A stretch of 11,349 bases of DNA from JAICYJ01 sp036263035. GTDB lineage: Bacteria > Actinomycetota > Thermoleophilia > Gaiellales > JAICJC01. A program made the translations under genes and the position numbers. Each line of letters opens with the position of its first letter. Positions within the stretch are counted from its first letter, which is position 1. This document shows, piece after piece, positions 4,789-11,349 of this stretch. The stretch spans positions 1-11,349 of the forward strand of contig DATAHR010000189.1 in assembly GCA_036263035.1 (NCBI GenBank), written 5' to 3'. Below the pieces are notes generated by a model that was not told where the DNA came from, did no database searches, and saw nothing but the letters and a program-made list of their open reading frames with translations.

Positions 4789-7437
4789 CTACCAGGTCTT
4801 GGCGCGGCCGGCGGCCTGCCGTGGCGCCACGCGCGCCCGGCAGTCGACGACCGTGCAGCCGGCGGCGTTGGCGATCACCGGATTCATGTCGAGCTCCGCG
4901 ACCTCGGGCAGATCCTCTGCCAGGGCCGACAGCCGCATGAGCAGGTCGGTCAGCGCCGCCTCGTCCGCGGCGGGCCCGCCGCGGAAGCCGGCGACGAGGC
5001 GCCCGGCCTTTCCGGCCGAGAGCAGCTCGGCGGCGTCCACGTCGGTGATGGGCGCGATCCGGAACCCGGCCTGGCCGATCAGCTCGGCCATCACGCCTCC
5101 CGGCCCGAACGCGACGAGCGGCCCGAACACGGGATCCTGGACGAGGCCGGCCAGCAGCTCCACGCCGGCGGGCGCCATCCGCTGCACGATCACCGGCCCG
5201 TCCATGTCGACCGCCGCCTGCTCCACAGCCGCGGCGTCTCGCACGCTCAGCCGCACGCCTTCTCGCTCCGTCTTGTGCGCCCCCGCCTCGGCCAGCTTGA
5301 CCGCGACCGGCATGCCCAGCTCGATCGCCGCCGCCACCGCCTCGGACGGGGTGTCCGCGGTGCGCTCGGCCACGATCGGAATCCCGTAGGCCGAGAGCAG
5401 CTGCCGCACCGAATCGGGTGGCAGCCAGCCTCCGCCGGCCGCCAGCGCACGATCCACCGTATCGTGGGCCGCGGGCTGATCGATCCCGTCCGGCCTGCGC
5501 GCGACGCCCGCGGGGCGCCGCAGCCAGGCTGCCCGCTCGACCGCCCGGCCGAGTGCGCGCGCCGCCGACTCCGGGTAGCTGAAGGCAGCGACGCCGCAGC
5601 CCGGCTGCGCGAAGGCGGGCGGCACGCCGACCGCCGTCATCACCACGGCCAGCACCGGTTTCTCGGCGCCGGCCGCCGCCCGCACCACCGCCTCCGCCAC
5701 CTCGTCCGCCGATGCCGGGGCGGCCGGTGCGAACAGCACGATCACCGCATCCACGCCTGGATCGGCGAGCACGGCCGGGATCGCCTGCTCGTACGCGTCG
5801 GCGGTTGCCGACCCGAGCAGGTCGACCGGGTTGTGCGCCGACGCCTCGGCCGGCAGCATCGCCTGCAGGGCGGCCACTGTCTCGGCCGTGAGGGGCGGCA
5901 GCTCGATACCGGCCGCCTCGCAGGCGTCGGCGCAGAGGATGCCGAGGCCGCCGGCGTTCGTGATCACGCCGACGCGGTTGCCGGCCGGCTGCGGCTGCGT
6001 CGACATCAGCGAGGCGGCGTCCAGCGCCTCGCCGAGGGTGACGGCCCGGATCACGCCGGCCTCGCGGAACAGCGCCTCGACGGCAGCATCGGAGCCGGCC
6101 AGCGCGGCGGTGTGCGAGCCCGCCGCCCGCGCCCCGGCACGGCTGACTCCGCTCTTGATCGCGACCACCGGCTTTCGCCGGGCAACGCGGCGGGCGACGC
6201 GGGCGAACCCGCGCGGGTTCCCGAACGACTCGACGTAGAGCAGCACCAGCCGCGTGTCGTCGTCGCCCTCCCAGTAGGAGAGCAGGTCGTTGCTCGAGAT
6301 GTCCGCCTTGTTGCCGATCGAGACAAAGCCGGACAGGCCCACGCCGCGCGTCGCCGTCTTCTCGAGCAGCGCCAGGCCGAGGGCACCGCTCTGGGACGAG
6401 AAGCCGATCGTGCCGGCGGGGAACGGCCGCGGGGCGAAGGTGGCGTTCAGATGGGATCCGGGAACGGCGATGCCCAGGCAGTTGGGCCCGAGCAGCCTCG
6501 CGCCGTAGCTGCGAATCAGCGCCAGCAGGCGCTCCTGCCGGTCTCGTCCGTCGGCGCCGGTCTCCGCGAACCCCGCGGAGATGACGCAGACGGCCCGGGT
6601 GCCGTGGTCGAGCACGTCGCGCACGGCGTCGAGCACCGCGGCGGCCGGCACGCACACGACGGCGAGGTCGACCGGCACGCCGATTGCCGCCACGGTCGTC
6701 ACGGCGGGCACGCCCGCCACCGGCTCGCCTCGCAGGTTGACCGGATAGACCGCGCCGCCGAAGTCCGCCGCCAGGAGGTTCCGCACCACCGAGTTGCCGA
6801 TCGAGCCGGAGCGCGACGAGGCGCCGACGACGGCCACAGAGGCGGGGCGGAAGAACGGCACGAGCGAGGCCACGGTCGCGTCGCGGTCGCGCTCGTCGAC
6901 CCGCTCGAGGTACCGCTCGGTGGCCCGGATCGGGAAGCTGAGCTCCACGACGCCGCCCTCCGTCTGGCGGCTCACCTCGAACCCCGCGTCACGGAAGACC
7001 GCCAGCATCAGCGAGTTGCCGGGCACGACCTGGGCGACGAAGCGCTCGATGCCGGCCGGTGCGGCGAACGCCGCAAGCTGCTCGAGCAGCCGGGTGCCGA
7101 CGCCGCGGCCCTGCAGCTCGTCCTCGACGGTAAACGCCACCTCCGCCGCCGCCGGGTCGCGCAGGCGCTCGAAGCTGCCGAGGGCGACAACGCGGCCGCC
7201 ACGGACGCCGACCAGCGCCAGCCGCTCCACGCCGTCACCGGCGGAGTAGGCGTCGGCGGCCGCGGCGCCGGGATCGCGCAGGTCGCCGAAGCGCAGCCAC
7301 ATGCTCTCGGGCGTGAGCCGGCGGAACAGCTCCTGCACGTCGTCGCGGTCCTGCGGCCCGGCCGGCCGCAGCCGCAGCGTGCTCCCGTCGCGGAGGATCA
7401 CGTCGCGGACGGCGCCGGCGTCGAGGGCTCCGGCCAT
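4789..7437 (-). CDS. GNAT acetyltransferase fused to ADP-forming acyl-CoA synthetase-like domains (Pat-like, GNAT at N-terminus)
   Basis: An 882-residue multidomain protein. A GNAT domain occupies about residues 10-170 (acetyl-CoA-binding motif QGRGVGTR, 109-116). Next come a CoA-binding Rossmann domain (about 195-290; VVGASSRSGSIGN), a succinyl-CoA-ligase-like domain (about 310-620) and a C-terminal ATP-grasp domain (about 655-870; AVKL with Lys714, HKTEREGV, ELDMNPV at 848-854). The family includes protein lysine acetyltransferases (Pat) that acetylate and switch off AMP-forming acyl-CoA synthetases, and ADP-forming acetyl-CoA synthetases. The GNAT-first order is the one described for Streptomyces PatA, the reverse of enterobacterial Pat. 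His442 in GSHTAALAG occupies the phospho-histidine position of active ADP-forming synthetases, so synthetase activity is possible. The ATG at 7437 lies 2 nt after the stop of the upstream dehydrogenase, indicating coupled expression. Confidence 0.93.
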   Translation of the reverse strand: MAGALDAGAVRDVILRDGSTLRLRPAGPQDRDDVQELFRRLTPESMWLRFGDLRDPGAAAADAYSAGDGVERLALVGVRGGRVVALGSFERLRDPAAAEVAFTVEDELQGRGVGTRLLEQLAAFAAPAGIERFVAQVVPGNSLMLAVFRDAGFEVSRQTEGGVVELSFPIRATERYLERVDERDRDATVASLVPFFRPASVAVVGASSRSGSIGNSVVRNLLAADFGGAVYPVNLRGEPVAGVPAVTTVAAIGVPVDLAVVCVPAAAVLDAVRDVLDHGTRAVCVISAGFAETGADGRDRQERLLALIRSYGARLLGPNCLGIAVPGSHLNATFAPRPFPAGTIGFSSQSGALGLALLEKTATRGVGLSGFVSIGNKADISSNDLLSYWEGDDDTRLVLLYVESFGNPRGFARVARRVARRKPVVAIKSGVSRAGARAAGSHTAALAGSDAAVEALFREAGVIRAVTLGEALDAASLMSTQPQPAGNRVGVITNAGGLGILCADACEAAGIELPPLTAETVAALQAMLPAEASAHNPVDLLGSATADAYEQAIPAVLADPGVDAVIVLFAPAAPASADEVAEAVVRAAAGAEKPVLAVVMTAVGVPPAFAQPGCGVAAFSYPESAARALGRAVERAAWLRRPAGVARRPDGIDQPAAHDTVDRALAAGGGWLPPDSVRQLLSAYGIPIVAERTADTPSEAVAAAIELGMPVAVKLAEAGAHKTEREGVRLSVRDAAAVEQAAVDMDGPVIVQRMAPAGVELLAGLVQDPVFGPLVAFGPGGVMAELIGQAGFRIAPITDVDAAELLSAGKAGRLVAGFRGGPAADEAALTDLLMRLSALAEDLPEVAELDMNPVIANAAGCTVVDCRARVAPRQAAGRAKTW

Positions 7438-7439
7438 CG

Positions 7440-8390
7440 CTACACCACCAGCACCGCGGAGCCCGCGATGTCCCCGGAGGCAAGGCGATCGAGCGCGGTC
7501 CGGGCCTCGGCCAGCGGGAACGTCTCGGTGCGCGGCTCGATCGGGATGTCGGCCGCCACCTCGAGGAACTCGCGTGCGTCCTCACGCGTGAAGTTGGCAA
7601 CCGAGCGCAGCACGCGCTCGCGCCACAGCAGGTCGTAGTCGAATGCCGGCATGCCGTCGAGGTGGATGGCGTTGATGGCGACCGTGCCGGCCGGCCCCGT
7701 CGCCGCAAGCGCGTCGACCACGACGGCGCCGGCCGGGGCGAACGTGACGGCGGCGTGGAGCGGCGCCGGCGGCCGCGCGTCGTACTCGCCCGTCCAGGAC
7801 GCGCCGAGCTCGGCCGCCCGGCGGCGCTCCGCCTCGGAGCGGGCGAAGACGAAGACGTCGCAGCCCCAGTGCACGGCCACCTGGATCGCCAGGTGGGCCG
7901 ACGAGCCGAACCCGAACAGCCCGAGGCGCTCGCCGGGGCGGATGCCGCTCAGCCGCAGCGAGCGGTAGCCGATGATCCCCGCGCACAGGAGCGGCGCGGC
8001 GAGAACATCGTCGAACCGGCCGGGGATCGGGAACACGAAGTCCTCGCGTGCGACCATCCGCTCGGCATACCCGCCGTCGCGCGTCCATCCGGTGAACTCG
8101 GCGCGCTCGCACAGGTTCTCGCGGCCGGCGAGGCAGTGCTCGCACGTGCCGTCGGCGCCGCCCAGCCAGGCGACGCCGACGCGGACGCCGTCCGCGGTGC
8201 GCGCGACCACCTGGTGCCCGGGGACGACCGGCAGCTTGCGCGGTGCGATGTCCCCCGAGACGATCTGCAGGTCGGTGCGGCAGACCCCGCACGCCGCGAC
8301 GTCCAGCAGCAGCTCGCCGGGGCCCGGCTCCGGGTCCGGGAGCTCCTGGTATGACAGCTGGCCCGGCCCGGCGAAGACGATCGCACGCAT
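7440..8390 (-). CDS. Zinc-dependent alcohol dehydrogenase family protein (AdhA-like MDR)
   Basis: A 316-residue medium-chain dehydrogenase/reductase that oxidises alcohols or reduces aldehydes with NAD(P)H. The catalytic-zinc ligands are Cys37 (CGVCRTD), His59 (VPGHQ) and Cys136 (PLLCAG). The nucleotide-binding Rossmann motif GFGSSAH is at 160-166. The closing region (SVANFTREDAREFL and FPLAEARTALDRL) is typical of the AdhA-like subfamily. The structural-zinc loop has Cys83, Cys86 and Cys94, but the first of the usual four Cys is Asp80. The ATG at 8390 gives the canonical N-terminal strand MRAIVF. It is the first gene of a two-gene unit with the GNAT/acyl-CoA synthetase fusion, which suggests alcohol or aldehyde turnover linked to acyl-CoA metabolism. 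Substrate unknown. Confidence 0.93.
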   Translation of the reverse strand: MRAIVFAGPGQLSYQELPDPEPGPGELLLDVAACGVCRTDLQIVSGDIAPRKLPVVPGHQVVARTADGVRVGVAWLGGADGTCEHCLAGRENLCERAEFTGWTRDGGYAERMVAREDFVFPIPGRFDDVLAAPLLCAGIIGYRSLRLSGIRPGERLGLFGFGSSAHLAIQVAVHWGCDVFVFARSEAERRRAAELGASWTGEYDARPPAPLHAAVTFAPAGAVVVDALAATGPAGTVAINAIHLDGMPAFDYDLLWRERVLRSVANFTREDAREFLEVAADIPIEPRTETFPLAEARTALDRLASGDIAGSAVLVV

Positions 8391-8541
8391 CGCTGCAGTC
8401 TGGCAGCTTCGGGGCCGCCGCTGCCGGATCCGTAGTTTGCAGCACCACGTGCGGCGTCAAATGCTGATGCCGCGTGGTCGGTCGGCGGCTGCAATTCGGA
8501 CTACCTGTGGTTCTGGCTTGTTTCCGTCTTGGAGGTGTGTG
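8391..8541. other. Divergent intergenic region between the alcohol dehydrogenase and the APC transporter
   Basis: These 151 bp must hold promoters in both directions, but I cannot pick confident -35/-10 pairs. An imperfect inverted repeat is visible: CCACG (8445-8449), a TG bulge, CGGC (8452-8455), a 13-nt loop, then GCCGCGTGG (8469-8477). It contains the palindrome CACGTG. It could be an operator or a leader hairpin of the transporter mRNA. No ORF or known RNA motif is apparent. Confidence 0.4.
8531..8536 (+). promoter_or_regulatory. Ribosome binding site of the APC transporter
   Basis: GGAGGT lies 5 nt before the ATG at 8542 and fixes this start, although the reading frame is open for several hundred bases upstream. 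It is one of only two strong Shine-Dalgarno sequences in the window. Confidence 0.88.
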
Positions 8542-10008
8542 ATGTCGACCTCAACTGATACCACCGGGGGTCATACGAAGCCGGACGCCCGCGTCCCGGC
8601 ACCGGCGACCCCCGAGGTGGCCCCGGCGCCCCGTACGCCGGCCACGCCTGACGACAACCGGTTCGGGCTCGGCGTCGCCACGGCGCTGGTCATCGGCAGC
8701 ATCATCGGCGTAGGTATCTTCAACCTGCCCGCGTCGCTTGCGTCGTATGGGCCGATCACGCTGGTGTCGATGGCGCTGACGACGGTCGGCGCACTCGCGC
8801 TGGCCCTCCTGTTCGGATCCCTGTCGAGGCGATTGCCGGCGGCCGGCGGCCCCTATGCGTACGCGCGTGTGGCGTTCGGCAACAAGCTTGGCTTTGCGAA
8901 CGCGTGGTCGTACTGGATCACCGCGTGGGCGGGCAACGCAGCGATCGCCGTCGGCTGGGTGCTGTACGTGGAGGAGTTCGTCAACACCGGCCACACGAAG
9001 GTCTTCTCGATCCTGCTGGTGCTGATCGGCCTGTGGGTGCCGGCCATCGTCAACCTGACCGGCCTCAAGAACATGGGCTCCGTCCAGATGGGTACGACGA
9101 TCGTGAAGTTCGCCGCTGTTGCGTTCATGTCGACGGTCGGCCTGTTCTACATCCACACCGCGAACTTCACCCCGTGGAACATCAGCGGCGAGAGCGCCGT
9201 CAGCGCAATCGGCACGGGCATGTCGATCGCACTGTTCAGCTACCTGGGTGTGGAGGTTGCTGCTGTAGCGGCCGGCAAGGTCCGCAACCCTGAGGTCAAC
9301 GTCCCGCGCGCCACCGTGCTGGGGACGCTCGCCACGGCTGCTGTCTACATGCTGTCGCTGACGGCCGTGTTCGGCATCCTTCCCGCCTCCAAGCTGTCGG
9401 GATCGACGGCGCCGTTCTCCGACGCCGCCAACACGATGTTCGGCGGCACGTGGGCCGGAAACGTGATGGCGATCGCTGTCATCATCTCCGGCATCGGAGC
9501 GCTGGTGGGTTGGACGATGATCTGCGCCGAGATGCCGCTTGCGGCAGCGAACGACGGGCTGTTCCCCGCCCGGTTCAAGCAGGTCTCCCGGGCGAACGTG
9601 CCGGCGTTCGGCATCATCGCCTCGACGCTCCTCGCGTCGGTCGCGATCGTCATCAACTACATCGGGTCGAGCGGCCAGACGGTGTTCACCACTCTGGTGT
9701 TCATGACGGGCATCACGGCCGCCATCCCCTATGCCTTCTCGGCACTTGCACAGCTGAAGTGGCGATGGATCGACCATCAGCAGACCGAGACGCCGCGGCT
9801 GCTCCGCGACGGGATCGTCGCGCTGACAGCGTTCGTGTTCTCGGTGCTGTTCATCTACTACTCGCGGAACACCAGCTACGGAAGCGACACGTTCACGTAC
9901 TGGGCACCCTTCGTGATGGCAGGTGGGGCGCTCCTGCTCGGGATTCCCGTGTACCTCGCTCAGCGCGGCAAGATGGTGAAGCCGCCTGAGACGCCACCGT
10001 ACCGGTGA
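8542..10008 (+). CDS. APC-superfamily amino acid/polyamine transporter (basic amino acid/polyamine antiporter-like)
   Basis: A 488-residue integral membrane protein. The first ~38 residues are Thr/Pro/Ala-rich and cytoplasmic, followed by about twelve hydrophobic segments. The helix-1 substrate-binding motif GSIIGVGIF is at residues 52-60 and GGPYAYAR at 102-109, both hallmarks of the APC fold. Helix 6 contains the family-typical ALFSYLGVEVAAVAAG, followed by VRNPEVNVPRA. The pattern best fits the APA subgroup (arginine/ornithine, arginine/agmatine and lysine transporters). The substrate cannot be read from sequence, and there is no adjacent arginine deiminase or decarboxylase gene to define it. 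Codon use is slightly less GC-extreme than its neighbours but not foreign-looking. It is a single gene, with its own ribosome binding site and a palindrome 24 nt after the stop. Confidence 0.9.
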   Translation: MSTSTDTTGGHTKPDARVPAPATPEVAPAPRTPATPDDNRFGLGVATALVIGSIIGVGIFNLPASLASYGPITLVSMALTTVGALALALLFGSLSRRLPAAGGPYAYARVAFGNKLGFANAWSYWITAWAGNAAIAVGWVLYVEEFVNTGHTKVFSILLVLIGLWVPAIVNLTGLKNMGSVQMGTTIVKFAAVAFMSTVGLFYIHTANFTPWNISGESAVSAIGTGMSIALFSYLGVEVAAVAAGKVRNPEVNVPRATVLGTLATAAVYMLSLTAVFGILPASKLSGSTAPFSDAANTMFGGTWAGNVMAIAVIISGIGALVGWTMICAEMPLAAANDGLFPARFKQVSRANVPAFGIIASTLLASVAIVINYIGSSGQTVFTTLVFMTGITAAIPYAFSALAQLKWRWIDHQQTETPRLLRDGIVALTAFVFSVLFIYYSRNTSYGSDTFTYWAPFVMAGGALLLGIPVYLAQRGKMVKPPETPPYR

Positions 10009-10031
10009 GGGTGGTTCGTCGAACGAGCTCG

Positions 10032-10064
10032 GTGAAAGAACGGTGCCAGGCACCGTTCTTTCAC
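10032..10064. terminator. 33-bp palindrome, probable bidirectional terminator or dispersed repeat
   Basis: The left arm GTGAAAGAACGGTGCC (10032-10047) and its exact complement (10049-10064) flank a single A, giving 16 perfectly paired bases. It sits between the stops of two convergent genes (10008 and 10072), where a bidirectional terminator is expected. There is no long T-run after the stem; the T-rich part (GTTCTTTC) is within the arm. The strict symmetry also fits a REP-like intergenic repeat. Confidence 0.7.
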
Positions 10065-10071
10065 GCCGGGC

Positions 10072-10440
10072 TCAGAGTGGCGCGTAGCGCCGGTGCAGCA
10101 TGATGGCGTTGCCGTCCGGGTCGTGAAAGAACGCCATGTGGCAGACGCCGGTGTCGATGATCTCGCCGACGAAGGCGACCCCGGCCGCCTCGAGCTCGGT
10201 TCGCGCCGCCTCCACGTCCGCAACGCGGAGCGCAGGCGGGTTCAGCGTCGGCACGAACGGGAGGCCGGCGGTGCTCGGATCCCAGACGCCGAGCGTCACC
10301 TGGCCGGCGGTCACCTCGAAGCCGGTCGGCGTCTCGCGGTCGAAGGGCAGTCCCAGCGTCTCCGTGTAGAAGCGACGCGACCGCTCGATGTCCTGGGTCG
10401 GCACGGAGATGAAGTCGATGCGCTCGACGGTGATGGGCAT
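10072..10440 (-). CDS. VOC/glyoxalase-fold small protein
   Basis: A 122-residue, single-unit vicinal-oxygen-chelate protein with two beta-alpha-beta-beta-beta modules. Module 1 holds ISVPTQDIERSRRFYTETLGLP, split by the usual loop into TPTGFEV and TLGVWDP. Module 2 holds LRVADVEAARTELEAAGV and ends with the conserved FFHDPDGNAIML. The fold is shared by glyoxalase I, fosfomycin/bleomycin resistance proteins and dioxygenases. Canonical metal-ligand positions are not His/Glu here: Phe10 takes the first His/Gln position and Met114 the last Glu, while His116 lies close by. A metal-dependent glyoxalase role is therefore doubtful. The ATG at 10440 has a strong ribosome binding site. It follows the PilZ gene by 27 nt and is probably co-transcribed with it. 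Confidence 0.89.
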   Translation of the reverse strand: MPITVERIDFISVPTQDIERSRRFYTETLGLPFDRETPTGFEVTAGQVTLGVWDPSTAGLPFVPTLNPPALRVADVEAARTELEAAGVAFVGEIIDTGVCHMAFFHDPDGNAIMLHRRYAPL

Positions 10441-10443
10441 GGT

Positions 10444-10450
10444 CTCCTCC
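10444..10450 (-). promoter_or_regulatory. Ribosome binding site of the VOC-fold gene
   Basis: On the minus strand this reads AGGAGGA, 3 nt before the ATG at 10440 (a register of AGGAG 1-2 nt further upstream gives normal spacing). It confirms that start and gives the second gene of the pair its own efficient translation. Confidence 0.82.
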
Positions 10451-10467
10451 TGGTGGTCAGGGGGAAC

Positions 10468-11226
10468 CTATGCGATGCCCGGGCGGTGCATCGGGGCGGG
10501 GGACACCCTCGGCTCCGGCTCCGGTGCCCGCTCCTGCTCGGCGGCGATCCCAAGCACCTCGCGGACGCCGACGTCGCGCTGGGGTGACGCCGCCGGGGCG
10601 TTCAGCCGGGCCAGCAGTCGGGTGACGATCTCGCTCGCATGCGGCGAGGGGGAGAGGAACGCACAGCCGGCCACGATCGTGCCGGCGGTGTCGCCGCCCC
10701 GCGTCGACATCACGCGCACCTCCGTGTCGATCGTGCCCTCGAACACCCGCACGCGCACGCGCAGCCTGTCGCCCTCCCGCACCCGTGTGTCGGCCAGCGC
10801 AAGGGCGACGCCGCCCTCGGAGATGTCGTCGAGCACGGCGCTCAGCGTCTCGCCGGGCACGAGGCGGTCGCAGACGACAGCCGTCACCGATGCCGACACC
10901 TCGACTTCGACGCGCGCGCTGCGCCGCTGGTCGCCGTCGCTGGCAACGTCGCAGACGCGTAGCACCAGGGCCGCACGCGTCTGCGACTGGAACTCCGCCT
11001 GCTCGACCACTGCCGTGATGCGGTGCGGGGCGCCGTCGACCATCAGGCGGCAGCGCAGCTCCATGCCCTCGCGAACCTCGAGCCTGGGAGCGCTGGCCCG
11101 CACCGCTCCGCCCTCACCCGCGATTGTCCAGATCTCGAGCAGGCGGCCGCCGTCGGCCGTCATCTCGACCACCGATTCGTCCACGAGCGCGTGCGCAGCC
11201 CGGGTGATCAGCTGATCTTGTGTCAT
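10468..11226 (-). CDS. PilZ-domain protein (predicted cyclic-di-GMP receptor)
   Basis: A 252-residue soluble protein. An N-terminal beta-rich region (about 20-95) resembles the YcgR-type N-terminal domain that precedes PilZ. The PilZ domain follows, with both c-di-GMP-binding motifs intact: QRRSARVEVEV (100-110, RxxxR) and DISEGG (134-139, D/NxSxxG). After residue ~210 comes a Pro/Ala/Glu-rich tail, likely disordered. Such proteins respond to cyclic-di-GMP to control motility, exopolysaccharide or surface traits. I use the ATG at 11226 (MTQDQLIT). The frame is open upstream to 11343, but those ~39 residues are Arg/Ala-rich with no domain. The true start and promoter lie near the window edge. 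It is followed 27 nt later by the VOC-fold gene. Confidence 0.86.
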   Translation of the reverse strand: MTQDQLITRAAHALVDESVVEMTADGGRLLEIWTIAGEGGAVRASAPRLEVREGMELRCRLMVDGAPHRITAVVEQAEFQSQTRAALVLRVCDVASDGDQRRSARVEVEVSASVTAVVCDRLVPGETLSAVLDDISEGGVALALADTRVREGDRLRVRVRVFEGTIDTEVRVMSTRGGDTAGTIVAGCAFLSPSPHASEIVTRLLARLNAPAASPQRDVGVREVLGIAAEQERAPEPEPRVSPAPMHRPGIA

Positions 11227-11296
11227 CCGTTGCTCATCCGGAGGCGGACCGGTGATCGTCCGCGCGCGCCGAGGATTGAGCCGGGCTCGGGCGGCT

Positions 11297-11331
11297 GTCA
11301 CGGCGCCGCATCGGATCACCAACGCCGTGAC
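11297..11331. repeat. Inverted repeat upstream of the PilZ gene
   Basis: GTCACGGCG (11297-11305) and CGCCGTGAC (11323-11331) are exact 9-bp complements separated by 17 nt. Next to them is a self-complementary GGCGCGCGCC (11332-11341) and an AT-rich end, which on the minus strand (TAATTG) could be a -10 box. The repeat could be an operator or a 5'-leader hairpin of the PilZ transcript. The window ends before this can be judged. Confidence 0.4.
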
Positions 11332-11349
11332 GGCGCGCGCCAATTATTG

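Noticed and set aside
4724..6655. Minus-strand open frame of about 643 codons in another frame of the same gene
   Set aside because: Arg/Gly/Ala low-complexity translation; it is a frame-shifted shadow of the real 882-residue protein and overlaps znuB.
5275..7638. Plus-strand open frame of about 787 codons opposite the GNAT/acyl-CoA synthetase gene
   Set aside because: Very rich in Arg, His, Gly and Asp with no recognisable domain. The opposite strand has clear domains and catalytic motifs throughout, so this is an antisense shadow.
7972..8541. N-terminal extension of the APC transporter frame by about 190 codons
   Set aside because: It overlaps the divergent dehydrogenase gene and precedes the GGAGGT ribosome binding site and ATG at 8542.
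8391..8541. Riboswitch or attenuator (for example lysine or guanidine) before the transporter
   Set aside because: I could not recognise any conserved riboswitch core; only a modest bulged hairpin is visible.
8551..10053. Minus-strand open frame of 500 codons opposite the APC transporter
   Set aside because: Composition dominated by Arg, His and Asp, no hydrophobic pattern or motif. The plus strand encodes a textbook APC transporter with a strong ribosome binding site.
1..11349. Defence island, CRISPR array, mobile element or biosynthetic cluster
   Set aside because: No repeat-spacer pattern, transposase, integrase, toxin-antitoxin pair, nuclease or synthase motifs seen on either strand; the genes look like ordinary core and metabolic functions.

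Overview
The window is high-GC, gene-dense bacterial chromosome. It has strong G/C bias at third codon positions, very short intergenic gaps and several start codons placed as in leaderless transcripts. Together with the protein families present (short TreS-like GH13 enzyme, Zur/FurB-type regulator, N-terminal-GNAT acyl-CoA synthetase, PilZ protein), this points to an actinobacterial genome. It could be a Thermoleophilia-like lineage, but the species cannot be fixed from sequence alone. I see no tRNA, rRNA, CRISPR array, insertion sequence or phage gene.

Layout: (1) 2-961, the C-terminal part of a trehalose-synthase-like GH13 enzyme cut by the left edge. (2) 971-1423 (minus) a four-helix membrane protein of unknown role, and divergent from it 1472-1765 (plus) a 97-residue unknown protein. 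(3) 1801-4785, a metal-uptake locus. A lipoprotein metal-binding protein (znuA, minus) diverges from an overlapping three-gene operon, zur-znuC-znuB (plus). A 17-bp near-perfect palindrome that looks like a Zur box sits between them, and a second palindrome lies inside the zur promoter spacer. (4) 4789-8390 (minus), a two-gene unit: a zinc alcohol dehydrogenase, then after 2 nt an 882-residue fusion of a GNAT acetyltransferase to an ADP-forming acyl-CoA synthetase-like module. (5) 8542-10008 (plus), an APC-superfamily amino-acid/polyamine transporter with a strong ribosome binding site. It ends just before a 33-bp palindrome (16-bp perfect arms) that separates it from the convergent pair. (6) 10072-11226 (minus), a PilZ-domain protein followed 27 nt later by a small VOC/glyoxalase-fold protein.

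The clearest functional story is zinc homeostasis. The regulator, ATPase and permease share one overlapping operon and the binding protein is divergent, so one operator region could switch the whole importer. The second is the dehydrogenase plus acetyltransferase/acyl-CoA synthetase pair. It may couple alcohol/aldehyde turnover to acyl-CoA chemistry or to lysine acetylation.

Nothing here is a clear new defence or mobile system. The items most worth a second look are the double operator at the zur/znuA divergence, the retained catalytic histidine in the GNAT-first synthetase fusion, the loss of canonical metal ligands in three proteins, and the long palindrome at 10032-10064.
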